From Capsaspora owczarzaki ATCC 30864 (lineage: Eukaryota; Opisthokonta; Filasterea): DNA of 64,000 nucleotides. Within the stretch, counting starts at the first letter, position 1, and each line of letters opens with the position of its first letter. The translations under genes were made by a program, and so were the position numbers. The stretch covers positions 62,001-126,000 of the forward strand of contig NW_011887304.1 in the NCBI RefSeq assembly GCF_000151315.2. Direction: 5' to 3'. Below, piece after piece: positions 49,529 through 64,000 of the stretch. The notes under the pieces were generated by a model that was not told where the DNA came from, did no database searches, and was given only the letters and a program-made list of their open reading frames with translations.

Positions 49529-49646
49529 GCAACAACAACAGCAGCAACACCAACTGCATGGACAACATGGACAGCCGCAAGGCCATCAACATGGCGCTCA
49601 AGGACTCCACTCTCGATCCGGATCTGCCATTCCAATGACCACTTGA
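43238..49646 (+). CDS. Mediator complex subunit 23
   Basis: Predicted 1983-residue nuclear protein in four exons: 43238-43294, 43461-44099, 44278-44546, 44660-49646. The start codon gives MQAAALDAFRAQAKSILLQ, which joins in phase to HDAVDARWLSSQ. A Ser/Thr/Ala/Gln-rich segment follows in exon 2 and is probably disordered. The bulk of exon 4 matches animal MED23 over its length. Examples are LHLDLLADCIWQRWLVPADL with DAFVALKLPHEPWTSQCW, YQAKFPEVFDYE, and the C-terminal WYLCQIVGPFL, VMDFMFHIKYTF, TLQHHLRFLVRTK. MED23 sits in the Mediator tail and links activators, including Ras/MAPK-responsive ETS factors, to RNA polymerase II. The C-terminus carries a glutamine tract of roughly 45-50 residues (~1905-1950). 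The protein is much longer than human MED23 (~1370), mostly from insertions and the Q tract. Confidence 0.88.
49403..49552 (+). repeat. CAG/CAA repeat encoding a polyglutamine tract in MED23
   Basis: About 150 bp of mixed CAG and CAA codons, in frame with MED23, end at QHQLHGQHGQPQGHQHG. The mixture of the two codons should slow slippage compared with a pure CAG run. Confidence 0.95.
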
Positions 49647-49671
49647 TGCTCTTCTCAATTTTTTTTCTGCA

Positions 49672-49677
49672 ATAAAT
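49672..49677 (+). promoter_or_regulatory. Polyadenylation signal AATAAA of MED23
   Basis: AATAAA lies 26 bp after the MED23 stop codon, preceded by a T-run, in the short convergent gap before the RASA1 stop at 49989. Confidence 0.65.
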
Positions 49678-49988
49678 ATCGTTTATGCTGCTGCGTGACG
49701 AGTGTTTTGTGAATAGACTTGGAGTTTGCTTGAACAGCATCTGATGCCTGGAGCGTGAAAATTCACAATCAGGTGGGGGAAAAACCCGTTGCATTTGAAC
49801 ATCACATGACAGTAAAACAGAAGCAAAACAAGACCAATGGACGACAAGAAGCAAGACAAAAGAAACAAAAAGATGGGACAGTCGCGGAACAATGCACACA
49901 CATGCCGCCCAAAACTAACACTCTTGCTCCACATGAAACCAAACTCTGGGACAAAAGACGTTGCAGGGCAAAGATCACACGGCAACGC

Positions 49989-55219
<5,231 letters not shown>

Positions 55220-55512
55220 TGTTGTTGTTAGAAAGAGAGAGAGGGAGAGAAAGAGAGAGAGAGAGAGAGAAAAAATAGATCAAAATGAAAAAAAAAAAAA
55301 AAAAAAAAAAAAGAGTGAACAAAAAACTCAAAATTTGAAAGGAACTGCAATGCTTCACTGAATCACCGTTGCAATGGTGAAGCACTCACTGACATTGAAC
55401 TCAGTCGTGAAGTGTAAAACGAGAGAAAAAAGAGGGAGAGAAGCGAAAAAACAAACGCTTCTCTCTCTCTCAAACTCAAATCACACTCTCGCAACCTTGG
55501 AACGGAATCCAA
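55220..55512. promoter_or_regulatory. Divergent promoter region, RASA1 / REV1
   Basis: This is a 293-bp gap between start codons pointing apart. It has a GA-rich tract at 55229-55270 and an A-run of about 24 at 55288-55312. No TATA box stands out. It must carry both promoters. Confidence 0.45.
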
Positions 55513-58500
55513 ATGGACGACCGCAGCAGCCTGGAACAGACCGCCAAGACAGTCACGCGGGCACACCCCGAGCACGCGGCGGGATGGTCGGCGGGCGGCG
55601 GGTGGGGCGAGTACATGCGCATCAAGAAGGCCAAGCTCGACCAGCAGTTTGAGGACGGCGACGAGTCGTCCAGCATGCCGCGGCTGTCGTCCGTCCTGGC
55701 TGGGGTGCGCGTGTATGTGGATGGCTACACGACGCCGCCGGCCGCAGAGCTCAAGCACCTGCTGTGGGCCCACGGAGGCACCTACGAGCACTACAACTCA
55801 AAGTCGCGAGTAACGCACATAGTTGCGTGCAATCTGCCCGACACCAAGCTCAAGCAACTCACCAACGAGAAGGTCATGCGCCCAGAGTGGATTGTCGACA
55901 GCATTGCCCAGGGCCGCCTGTTGCCTGAAGACAAGTACCGGCTGTACTCGGGTCGCGTCGCAACGCAGCCCGCGCTCATGCAAATGCTGCCGATTGCCAA
56001 CAAGCACGCCCCGCACGCTGCTCGTTCTTTTGCAACAACAACAACAACGACGACGACGACGGCTTTGATGGGTCGCGCGGGTCAAGCGCCGTCCTTGGCG
56101 GCAGATGCCCAGGAAGCCCAATCCATGAACGTCAACCCTCTACCGCTCGACCAATCGGCCACCACCTCGCCGCCAGAAACGGTGGATAGCGACCAAGACA
56201 GCGCCGAGGAGTTTGACAATGACGAGTTCTTGCTGATGGATGATGCAGAGTTGCTCCGGGCGCTAGACCAACAGCAGGAGGGCGAAGGAGCGTTCGCAGA
56301 GTCGGAACATTCCATCGCTCCAGCTCCTGCTTCTTCTTCTTCTTCTTCTTCTTCCAAAAACAATGCATCGACGACGACGGCTGGCGCTGCTCGTCCTCTC
56401 GGCGATCGTGCGGCAACCATGACCACGCTGGGAAACCCGTCCGGCTTTATGAGCCGATACTACCAGACCTCCCGGCTACACTTTCTGTCAACCTGGGCCG
56501 CCGAAGTCAAAACCCTGGTCGCCGAGCTGCTGGAAACGAGCGCAGCCAAGGACTCGACTGGCGATGCACCCATGACGGTGGAGCAACTGATGGCAAGGTC
56601 GTTTCGAGACAAGGGCGCTGCGCTTCCGCCAATCCCCGGCGGCAAAGTTCTTGCTCATGTCGACATGGACTGCTTTTTCGTGTCCGCGAGTCTGCTCTCT
56701 CGGCCCCATCTGGTCGAGCAGCCCGTGGTGGTGTGCCATTCGTCGTCGACCGACCTTGCAAGCACCAGCGAAATAGCCTCCTGCAACTATCCCGCGCGAG
56801 CCAAAGGAGTGCGCAACGGCATGCGATTGGGCGATGCGCGACAGCTCTGCGACAATATCACCTGTGTGCCCTACGAGTTTGAAGTCTACCGCGACGTGAT
56901 GATCACCCTTTACAAAACGCTCGTGTCGTACACGACAATCATACAGGCCGTCAGCTGCGACGAAGCCTACATTGACATTACAGAACTGGTCCAGCGCGAG
57001 ATTGTTTCTTCCCAGTCCGAACTCCCGTCCGGAGGAGACGCACAAGCGGCTGAAACGGACCACTCCCAGCCACCTCCCGTACATTCGGCGAGCTGGACAC
57101 CCTCGGCCACTCAAATCGCAGCATCCATCGCGGCAGTCGTGTCACGCATCCGACAGGAGATCGCGACGCGCACTGGCTGCCCAGTCTCCGCCGGCATTGC
57201 GCACAACATGCTGCTGGCCAGGATGGCGACCAAGCGCGCCAAGCCCAGCGGGCAGTTTTATCTCGCCCCGCACAAGGGTCTCGAGTTTATGCTCACACAA
57301 GCCGTTGGCGACCTCCCGGGCGTCGGGTGGTCGCTGGCGCGTCGCCTTGCTCAGCTGGACATTGAAACGTGCTCGGAGCTCGCACGCATCAGCAAGGACA
57401 AGCTGCAGGCCGAGTTTGGCAAGAAGATTGGCGAAACCCTGTTCAACTTTGCCCGCGGCGTGGACATGCGCCAGCTCAAGACACACCAGGCTCGCCAGTC
57501 CGTATCGGTTGAAATCACCTGGGGCGTGCGCTTTGAGGAGGAAGCTCAAGTGCGGGTTTTCGTGACCACCCTCTCGCGCGAGCTGGAGCGGCGCATGGCG
57601 GTCTTGAATGTGACGGGCAAGTCTTTGCACATCCACCTGATGGTGCGCAAGCCAGGCATCACCAAAGTCTACAAGTACCTCGGCCACGGTGTCTGTGACA
57701 GCTACAACCGCTCGACGTTGCTCGCGACACCCACGCGCAGCGCAGACGTTATTTTTCATGAAACCATGGCGTTGCTGGCCGATTTGAAGTTTCCACCTTG
57801 TGAGTATCGTGGACTTGGCATCCAGCTCACCAAGCTGACTGGCCAAGATCCGCCGTCTGTGAGCAAGCCGCAATCCGGCGCCATCACACGATTTTTCAGC
57901 GCACGGGCTCCTGGGGCGGCACCAGTAGAGTCAACATCCCCCGCTCCAGTCACGCACCACCAGCCGGCGATTGCACCAGTCCAGCACCATCCTGCGACAG
58001 TGGCGCCCTTAGCTCAAGCGTTTGCAAAAACTCGAAGCCCGCGCGTGTCGGCTGCAGCCCCTGCGCCGTGCGACACTGTCGTGATTGGGGACGACGATAT
58101 CTTGCCCCCAATGTCGCAGCTCGATCCGGCCGTGCTGGAAGCCTTGCCTGAGGAGGTTCGACTCGGCTTGGAGGCCGACTATCGACGAAAGACTGGAAAA
58201 TCTGAAGTCTCGCTGGCTTCCCGTCCACGCTCGGTGCTGCAGCAACCGAAGTCCACCTCAAAACCCGAGCAAGTCTTTGCAGCGCCAGTGCTGCCTGCAA
58301 TGCGCTCTAAACGAAGGCTCACCACGAGCACCGTCGACAACCGCGCAGCAGCAGCAGCAGCCGCAGCGCGTGCAAGCCCTCCACCGCAGGCTGCACAGGC
58401 CGACCACGTCCCCTCTCCATCGCAGTGGGACCCTGAAGTCATTCGCCTTCTCCCTCCAGAAGTGGTCAAGGAGATGTATCTCGAGTACAATGCGCTTGTT

Positions 58501-59281
58501 CAGCGAAAAGAGGAGGCGAGTAGCTCGAGGACTTCAAGCACTGCCGTCCCTGCCGATGCGTCCCTGCATTCCAAACCAGCAGGAAGAGCGTCTGCGAAAT
58601 CCAAAGGGAAAGGACCTGCTGCAACAGCTGCCACCAAGCGATCGGACCCGCCTGCGAGTTTAACGACTGCGATATCAGCGAGCAGTCCTGTTCCAAATGA
58701 TGTAAGTTTGAAAGTCGGAGGCGCGGAGATGAACTCAACGTCAGAGTTGTCGTGACTGACACACTTGTCGTTTCATTCTGCTACGGCGTCAGATCGACCC
58801 TACCGTTTGGCAGGCGTTGCCGGAATCCATCCGAAGAGAATTGGAGACGGAAATGCGTCTGAAACAGCAGGCGCGCAAGTCTGCCGTGCCAAGCTCGTCC
58901 AGTCGCCTTGGTTTTGGATTGCCAAATCAGCCAGAAGCGCTCAACAATCTACCCGTCAGCGTCCAGCCAGACTCGGTGCCACCCTTCTGCAACAATGATA
59001 CCGTGACCACTGTTGGTGCGGCGCTGCAGCTCTGGGTGGACTCGGAGGCCGTCCCTGGAATGGAAGACGTCCAGGTGGTCTGCAGTTACTTTGAGCGCCT
59101 TGTTGAGCAAATGCTGCTGGATTCCTTGCAAGTGCTGGTTGGATACTTTCGGCAAGCAGTGACCGCCAAAAGGAGCACTGACTGGTCGGGTGCCTTCAAC
59201 GGCATCGTTCAGCATTTGCAAACCGCCGTGCAGGCCAGGCATCGAGCGCGCCTTGCTGGGCTGCACTTGCTCGTTGTGTAA
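55513..59281 (+). CDS. DNA repair protein REV1 (Y-family dCMP transferase)
   Basis: Predicted 1225-residue protein in two exons, 55513-58701 and 58793-59281. A BRCT domain is at ~58-150 (VLAGVRVYVDGYTTPP, VTHIVACNLPDTK, RPEWIVDSI). The Y-family polymerase core (~375-780) has HVDMDCFFVSASL with one catalytic Asp, SCDEAYIDI with the Asp-Glu pair, TGCPVSAGIAHNMLLARMAT, and GVGWSLARRLAQL. Three ubiquitin-binding motifs follow: LDPAVLEALPEEVRLGLE (~870), WDPEVIRLLPPEVVKEMY (~970) and IDPTVWQALPESIRRELE (~1064), the last starting exactly at the second exon. The C-terminal ~100 residues (VQVVCSYFERLVEQML, LQVLVGYFRQAV) fit the REV1 C-terminal domain that recruits Pol zeta and other inserters. It acts in translesion synthesis. 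Animal REV1 has two UBMs, so three is an extra. Confidence 0.96.
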
Positions 59282-59493
59282 TTTTCACCATGTTCACTTA
59301 TTTATATTGGCTTGTGTCAAGAGTAAACACCACCATCATCCATAATCTGTCTCATGAGAAACGAAGCTGATTTTTATTTAACTCGGATTGCAGAAAAAAA
59401 CAAAAACGAAACAACCACTGCATGGTGAAGTGTTTCAGTCAATCAAATCACCGCATTGTACAAGGATTATCTAACAAACAACACACCGTCGCT

Positions 59494-61262
59494 CTAAGCT
59501 ACACAAGTGTCGTGCGTGTGGTGGTACTCTGCCGCCCTGAGCAAGCCATAAAAGTGTACGCTAGCCGCGGCGAGCACAAGAACATGGAAGATTTGGTGAC
59601 TTTGGAACTACAAAGCGCAGAGAGCAGATCATGAGGACAGACCCAAGCAAATTTTGCAAGAACAACCATGTACCACTTACAATTAAATCGCATTTCCCGG
59701 GGAAGAAGCGTTCTGGAATGCGTGCGGCGTACAAAACAGCGCCAGTGATGTACAGCGCGCCCATGAGCAGCATGTAGCCGATGCCGGCAGCCTCGACCTG
59801 GAACATGAAGCCGCTGACAACTATGCAATGGATGCCAGGGACAATGCCCGAAACACCAAACGACAAGAACGTGACCATGCGATGGACGCGGAATCGCGGT
59901 GTGTCGAATCGAGGAAGGATGGAGATGATGATGCATGCTGTGCCGAGGAAGACGCAGATTCCGGTGTATGTGTACCGAACGACTCTGAGGATTCGCACAA
60001 CAGAAGAAGAAGAAGGAGAAAGCGGAATTCGGGAAGAAAAAGAGCGCATGAGGAAGTGAGGGAGCAAACGAGCAAGCGAAAAGCACCGACGCACACAGCT
60101 CGTGGCAATTCACATTCCAAACTCAACTCAATTCAAGCACCTGAACAAAAGGGGAGACTTACGTGTTGCACTTGAAGGCATAGTACAAGAACGGAATGGT
60201 CGAACCGACGATGAGCATGGAAATGCCAGCATAGTCGAATCTGCTGAAAACGGCAGCGACATTGACAGAGTGGCAGCACACGGTGTGGAAGGTGGTCGAC
60301 ATGCTGAGACAAACGAGGAGGCCGACAAAGAAGGCGGCAAAGCATGCGTGGTCCTCCCACGGATAGTCACCCAGGTGGTAGCTGAATGTCGCGACACAAA
60401 CGGCCAGAAACGCGAGCCAGCCAACGAGGTGTGTCCAGATGTTGCCCGTCTCGGAGTGGATGCGAAAGATGCTTTCGATGCACTGTGCGAACGTGAACAG
60501 CTGCGGACGGTGGTGGTTGAGAATGAGCTCGTTGTCCTTGAGCCAATCTGGCAACTCGTGGTAGCTGACCGTGCGCCATCGCCCGCCCGCGACAATAAAC
60601 TCGCGCGATAGCAGTGGATCCGACAGCAGCGCCGTCTTGGACAAGTCCGCCGTTGACGATGCAGACGCGGTGAACAGGACTTCATCTGCAGCGGTAACTG
60701 AAGCACTAGTCGTCGCAGTCATGGTTGTAGTACCACGCTGCTCCGCGTTGATCTGCACGCCGTCGACCAGCACCGCGTGTGGCATGTGGTGGCTGTTGTG
60801 GTTGTGGTTGTGAGCATGACGACGCATCGGCGCTTGGTCGTCGTGGTCTGGGTTGAGGAGCAGAGTGCGTTGATCGGCTCCAGCGTGATCAGCATCACCA
60901 TCGTCGTCGTCGTCGTCATAGTTGACTGTCAGTCCAGTACGAGCACCACTGTCGCCTTGATGATGACTTGTGTGATGATGACTTGTGTGATGATGGTGAG
61001 CAAGCCCGCTGTTCGTCATCAACGGCGACCCAGTTGAAGCAGCAGCCGCAAACTCGATCGCTGCTGCTGGTCGTTCATGATCACCGCTGGCAGCAGTCGC
61101 CCTCTGATGATGGTCGCCCTGTTGCTGTTGCTGTTGATGCTGTTGCTGCTGTTGCTGTTGGTGGTGGTAGTGGGGCTGCTCGCTGTCCGCTGATGCCCCG
61201 CCACCACTGCCACCACTGCCACCGCTCGTTCGCCTCCGCAAGCCGTCGTTCACTCCCGCCAT
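59494..61262 (-). CDS. PAQR / adiponectin-receptor-like seven-helix membrane protein
   Basis: Predicted 505-residue protein in three exons, 5' to 3': 61262-60163, 59984-59681, 59607-59494. The N-terminal ~225 residues are low complexity with Gln, His, Asp and Ser runs (HHHHTSHHHTSHHQ; NYDDDDDDG). The membrane core carries the PAQR signature: SYHELPDWLKDNELILN, FRIHSETGNIWTHLVGWLAF, MSTTFHTVCCHS (zinc His region), FDYAGISMLIVGSTIPFLYY, ARIPERFFPGKCD, and SHQIFHVLVLAAASVHFYG with the other metal-site His residues. Animal AdipoR1/2 are ceramidase-like; fungal Izh proteins are relatives. Which subfamily this belongs to is not settled here. A 20-bp duplication at the start creates a second upstream ATG out of frame. 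Confidence 0.92.
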
Positions 61263-61744
61263 TTCTTTTGTTCACTCCCGCCATTTCTTTTTTTTCTCGT
61301 CCTCCCCTCAAACGCCAAAAAACCTCGTCCGTTTTCCGTTCAACTTTTTTGTCGATCACGTTGTTCTTGTGAGAGTGGAACGTGTTGTTGGCGATTTGGC
61401 CGTTTTTTTTGTTGAGGACTGCGTTGAAACGTGCACTCAACAAAAAGAAACAAAAAGAGTAAACGAAAAGGGGGATAAAAAGGCGACAGTCATACGAGGA
61501 GTGGCTTTTGAGGAGGGGGGGGGGGTTTGAAATGTTCATCCATGGGGGAATGAGAGCGATGTCCAGCGGGAGACAGGATCAAAGCAACGGGGCGCAGGTG
61601 TGCGGCGTGGGGGAAGGGTGCCAATTGGACGCAAAGGGTCAATGTCCACACAGCTGTCAAGACGAGAATGGAAGGTGTCGTGTGTCAGAGACATGAACGC
61701 AGAGGGAGACATTTGAAAAGAAACCTGGAGAATCAAAGACGAGA

Positions 61745-61822
<78 letters not shown>

Positions 61823-62432
61823 TGGAGTTGAACGACAAATCTCAAAGCTGAGCCTCAACTCCAAATGAACGTTCAACTACTTCAGCCTCCCCGCGTACGA
61901 TGAACATGAAATGCCGAGTACGACTCTGGAAAGAGACGCGCAAAAACAGGAGGAATGTTTCGGCATTCGGAAGACAGTCCTTTTTTGAACTTTTTCTGTT
62001 TTTGTTTGTTGCGTTTCTTGTGCAGTCCTATGTTCTAAGATAACTTCAAAATGTTGTCGAACAGTACTATGACTTGGATAGGTCTGATCGGTGGGAATGC
62101 AAACTACCCTGTTGTTTCCCCTTTCAACAATCAACAAAATTTTGCACTGAAAATAATCCTGATTTTTCCAAACTTCCTCAATGAGGAACAGCAATCAAAA
62201 TGGCTGGCTCATAGACCTGCGTGTGTCAGGGTAGAGAGGTGAAATGGAGCATCGAGTCAGTCTTTGTTTGATTGCTGAAAATGCTGACTTACCAGAGTAT
62301 GTCTGAGAGCCAGCGCGAGCTGCATGATTTCGTCAAGAATGCGAGTGGATGGCTCTTGTAAGGGGGAAGCCGCTTTGTTTGGAAACAGTGTGACCGCGCG
62401 TTTGTGTTGACGAAAATGGAGAGACAGGTGGG
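61263..62432. other. Spacer between the PAQR gene and the LRR gene; GA microsatellite
   Basis: The left end is the PAQR promoter and 5' UTR. A (GA)n microsatellite covers 61749-61818. A G-run sits at 61516-61526. No convincing exon was found, although the 5' exons of the following LRR gene might lie here unrecognised. Confidence 0.45.
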
Positions 62433-64000
62433 ATGGGAAGAAGATTGGCAACGATGGAGTAAGTCATCTCAATTTCACTGACGCATGGAAGTGGGTGATC
62501 AAGTAGAGACAGCAAGAGCGGCTCACTGATGGAGGCGATGTGGACAGCTTGCGTGAGAATCAGATTGGCGACGTTGGAGCGCAAGCGATTGCTGAGACAC
62601 TCAAAGTGAGCGACGTTGGAGCGCAAGCGATTGCTGAGACACTCAAAGTGAACACGCCACTGTTTTCCCTCGAGGTTGCGTGAGTCTCGTTTGAACTAAT
62701 GCATGGAGTGGTGATTGCAGTAGATGACAGTGAGAGTGCTCACTGCTGAAGAGGGGCGGGCAGTCTGAGCTGTAATCAGATTGGCGATGCTGGAGCGCGG
62801 GCGTTTGCAGAGGCACTCAAAGTGAACTCGTCGCTGCGCATGCTCACGTAGGTCATCTTACTTTTGCCGATGCATATGAGTGGGTGATTTGAGGAACTCC
62901 AAAGTGCTCACCGATGCATGGGATGAACAGTTTGAGCTGGAATCAGCTTGGCGATGCTGGAGCACAGGCGATTGCAGAGGCACTCAAAGTGAACACGACG
63001 ATGGAGAGGCTCTAGTAAGTTATCTCACTCTTGTTGGTGCATGTGGGTGGGTGACTTTAGCAGAAGGTATTCAGCGTGCTCACTGCCGGAAGGTGTGCGG
63101 ACAGTCTGTACCATAATCAAATTGGCGATGCTGGAGCGCAGGCGATCGCTGAGGCTCTCAAAGTGAACACGAACCTGATTTGGATCCGGTAAGTCATCTC
63201 ACGTTTACTGATGCATGTGAGGGATTCATAAAAATTCCGAATGCTCACTGATGGAGGGGATGGGCAGTCTGCACGCGAATCGGATTGGCGATGCTGGAGC
63301 ACAAGCGATTGCAGCAGCACTCGGAGAGAACAAGACGATGACTGAGCTGCAGTAAGTGCTTACATCGAGCCAGCATCATTCAGACCTTGCTACGTTGTCA
63401 ACCTGCTCACACTTTGAACGGCAGTCTAGCGAGAAATTGCATTGGCCAAGTTGGCGTTCAAGCGCTTGATGAGGCACGCAAAGTCAACCGCATTCTGACT
63501 CAGCTTGAGTAGGTTGCTTGTTCTTGCCAATGAGAGCCATTGATGCTCCGTCCATGTTCCTCGAACCAATGCTCAATGGAAACGGCCCTCCGGATGGTTC
63601 CTTTATTTTTTGCTTGTTCATTGCACAGCATCGAGGACCAGATAAACCCGCTTGCATTCTCCTTGCTTCCACGATTGACAACCTCTGAAGACTGGCAGAG
63701 CGTGTTTCACCTGCTGACAGGCCGACACGAGCTGGAGAATCAGCCCGCACTTCTCCCTGCACTACCAGCCGAGATTGCCGAGCTCGTTATGGACGAAGCG
63801 GAGTACTTGCAAGGCGTGCAGCACATTCACCAAGCGTGGTCTAGGTACAATCAGTTCGATTTTCTGAAACTTACAATGCCTCGAAGCAGCGATGGAAATT
63901 CAATCCGAGTGAAAGCGATTCAAGTCCTTCGTGAACAGTACAAAGCCAAATCGGGCCGTTTCGATCTGATTGTTCGAGACGAGCAAGGTGCTGTTCGATA
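62433..64000 (+). CDS. Ribonuclease-inhibitor-type LRR protein, 5' part (runs off the edge)
   Basis: Exons followed: 62433-62458 (tentative start, coding MGRRLATM), 62548-62679, 62764-62847, 62931-63014, 63105-63188, 63268-63351, 63425-63508, 63629-64000 and beyond. Each complete middle exon is 84 nt and codes one 28-residue RNI-type LRR such as LSCNQIGDAGARAFAEAL; all introns are phase 2 and the intron sequences resemble each other. The first repeat exon is 132 nt because it contains an exact in-frame 42-bp duplication. The last exon leaves the repeats and enters a globular region (NPLAFSLLPRLTTSEDWQSV, ALPAEIAELVMDEAEYLQG, KAIQVLREQYKAKSG) that I do not recognise; it is open at the window edge. 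No signal peptide is visible, so it is probably intracellular. The true start is uncertain. Confidence 0.75.
62568..62651 (+). repeat. Exact 42-bp in-frame duplication inside an LRR exon
   Basis: 62568-62609 and 62610-62651 are identical. The duplication adds 14 residues (half an LRR) and preserves the reading frame and both splice sites. Confidence 0.95.
62764..63508 (+). repeat. Array of 84-nt LRR exons with related introns
   Basis: Five exons of exactly 84 nt (62764-62847, 62931-63014, 63105-63188, 63268-63351, 63425-63508) are separated by phase-2 introns of 73-90 nt. Several introns share a GTAAGTCATCTCAC-like start, a GATGCATG-type middle and a GTGCTCAC element before the acceptor, so the duplicated unit includes the intron. 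Confidence 0.9.

Noticed and set aside
49345-49658. Poly-Leu and poly-Val/Ala open frames on the minus strand near 49400-49550
   Set aside because: They are antisense of the CAG/CAA tract of MED23.
61668-61868. Arg-Glu repeat open frame near 61750
   Set aside because: It is translation of a GA microsatellite in a spacer.

Overview
The window looks like nuclear DNA of a compact-genome unicellular relative of animals, with Capsaspora or another filasterean as my best guess. The reasons are: three receptor tyrosine kinases with HRDxAARN catalytic loops; a p120 RasGAP with the full SH2-SH3-SH2-PH-C2-RasGAP layout; HHIP-like, PAQR and prolidase genes of animal type; genes packed a few hundred bases apart; short introns (mostly 55-130 nt) that are mostly GT-AG; and many homopolymer runs (T, A, G, C) in introns and spacers. 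The species name is inference. No mobile element, retrovirus-like element or CRISPR array was seen.

Layout, left to right: an apparently gene-poor 2.5 kb with one isolated leucine-rich-repeat exon relic; a SHOC1/ZIP2-like meiotic gene (+); an HHIPL-type secreted or GPI-anchored protein (+); the CDC34-type E2 UBE2R (+); QTRT2 (+); an LRR receptor tyrosine kinase (-) whose ectodomain is built from single-repeat 72-nt exons; an orphan tyrosine-rich cytoplasmic tail (-); a 5S rRNA gene (+); an OLD-family ATPase/TOPRIM gene with one tiny 5' intron (+); CWC15 (+); a receptor kinase with a cupredoxin-like ectodomain (-); eIF2-beta (+); GALT (+); a large DSL-like/Sushi/EGF/Calx-beta receptor kinase (-) that shows two apparent compensating frameshifts; prolidase PEPD (+); Mediator subunit MED23 (+); p120 RasGAP RASA1 (-); REV1 (+); a PAQR/adiponectin-receptor-like gene (-); and the 5' part of a second LRR gene (+) built from 84-nt single-repeat exons and running off the right edge.

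The gene models were spliced by eye. I kept an exon chain only when donor, acceptor, phase and family similarity agreed; every complete model except the large Calx-beta kinase reads through to a stop with total length divisible by three. The housekeeping genes (CWC15, eIF2-beta, GALT, PEPD, MED23, QTRT2, REV1) are not functionally linked to one another. The signalling genes form a theme: three kinase receptors with unrelated ectodomains share kinase exon boundaries, and two share an Ala/Ser triplet-repeat stalk. The window also holds a RasGAP that could act downstream of phosphotyrosine signals. The most unusual items are the OLD-family gene (possible bacterial origin), the cupredoxin receptor kinase, the two one-exon-per-repeat LRR genes, and a meiotic-crossover gene in a probably unicellular lineage.
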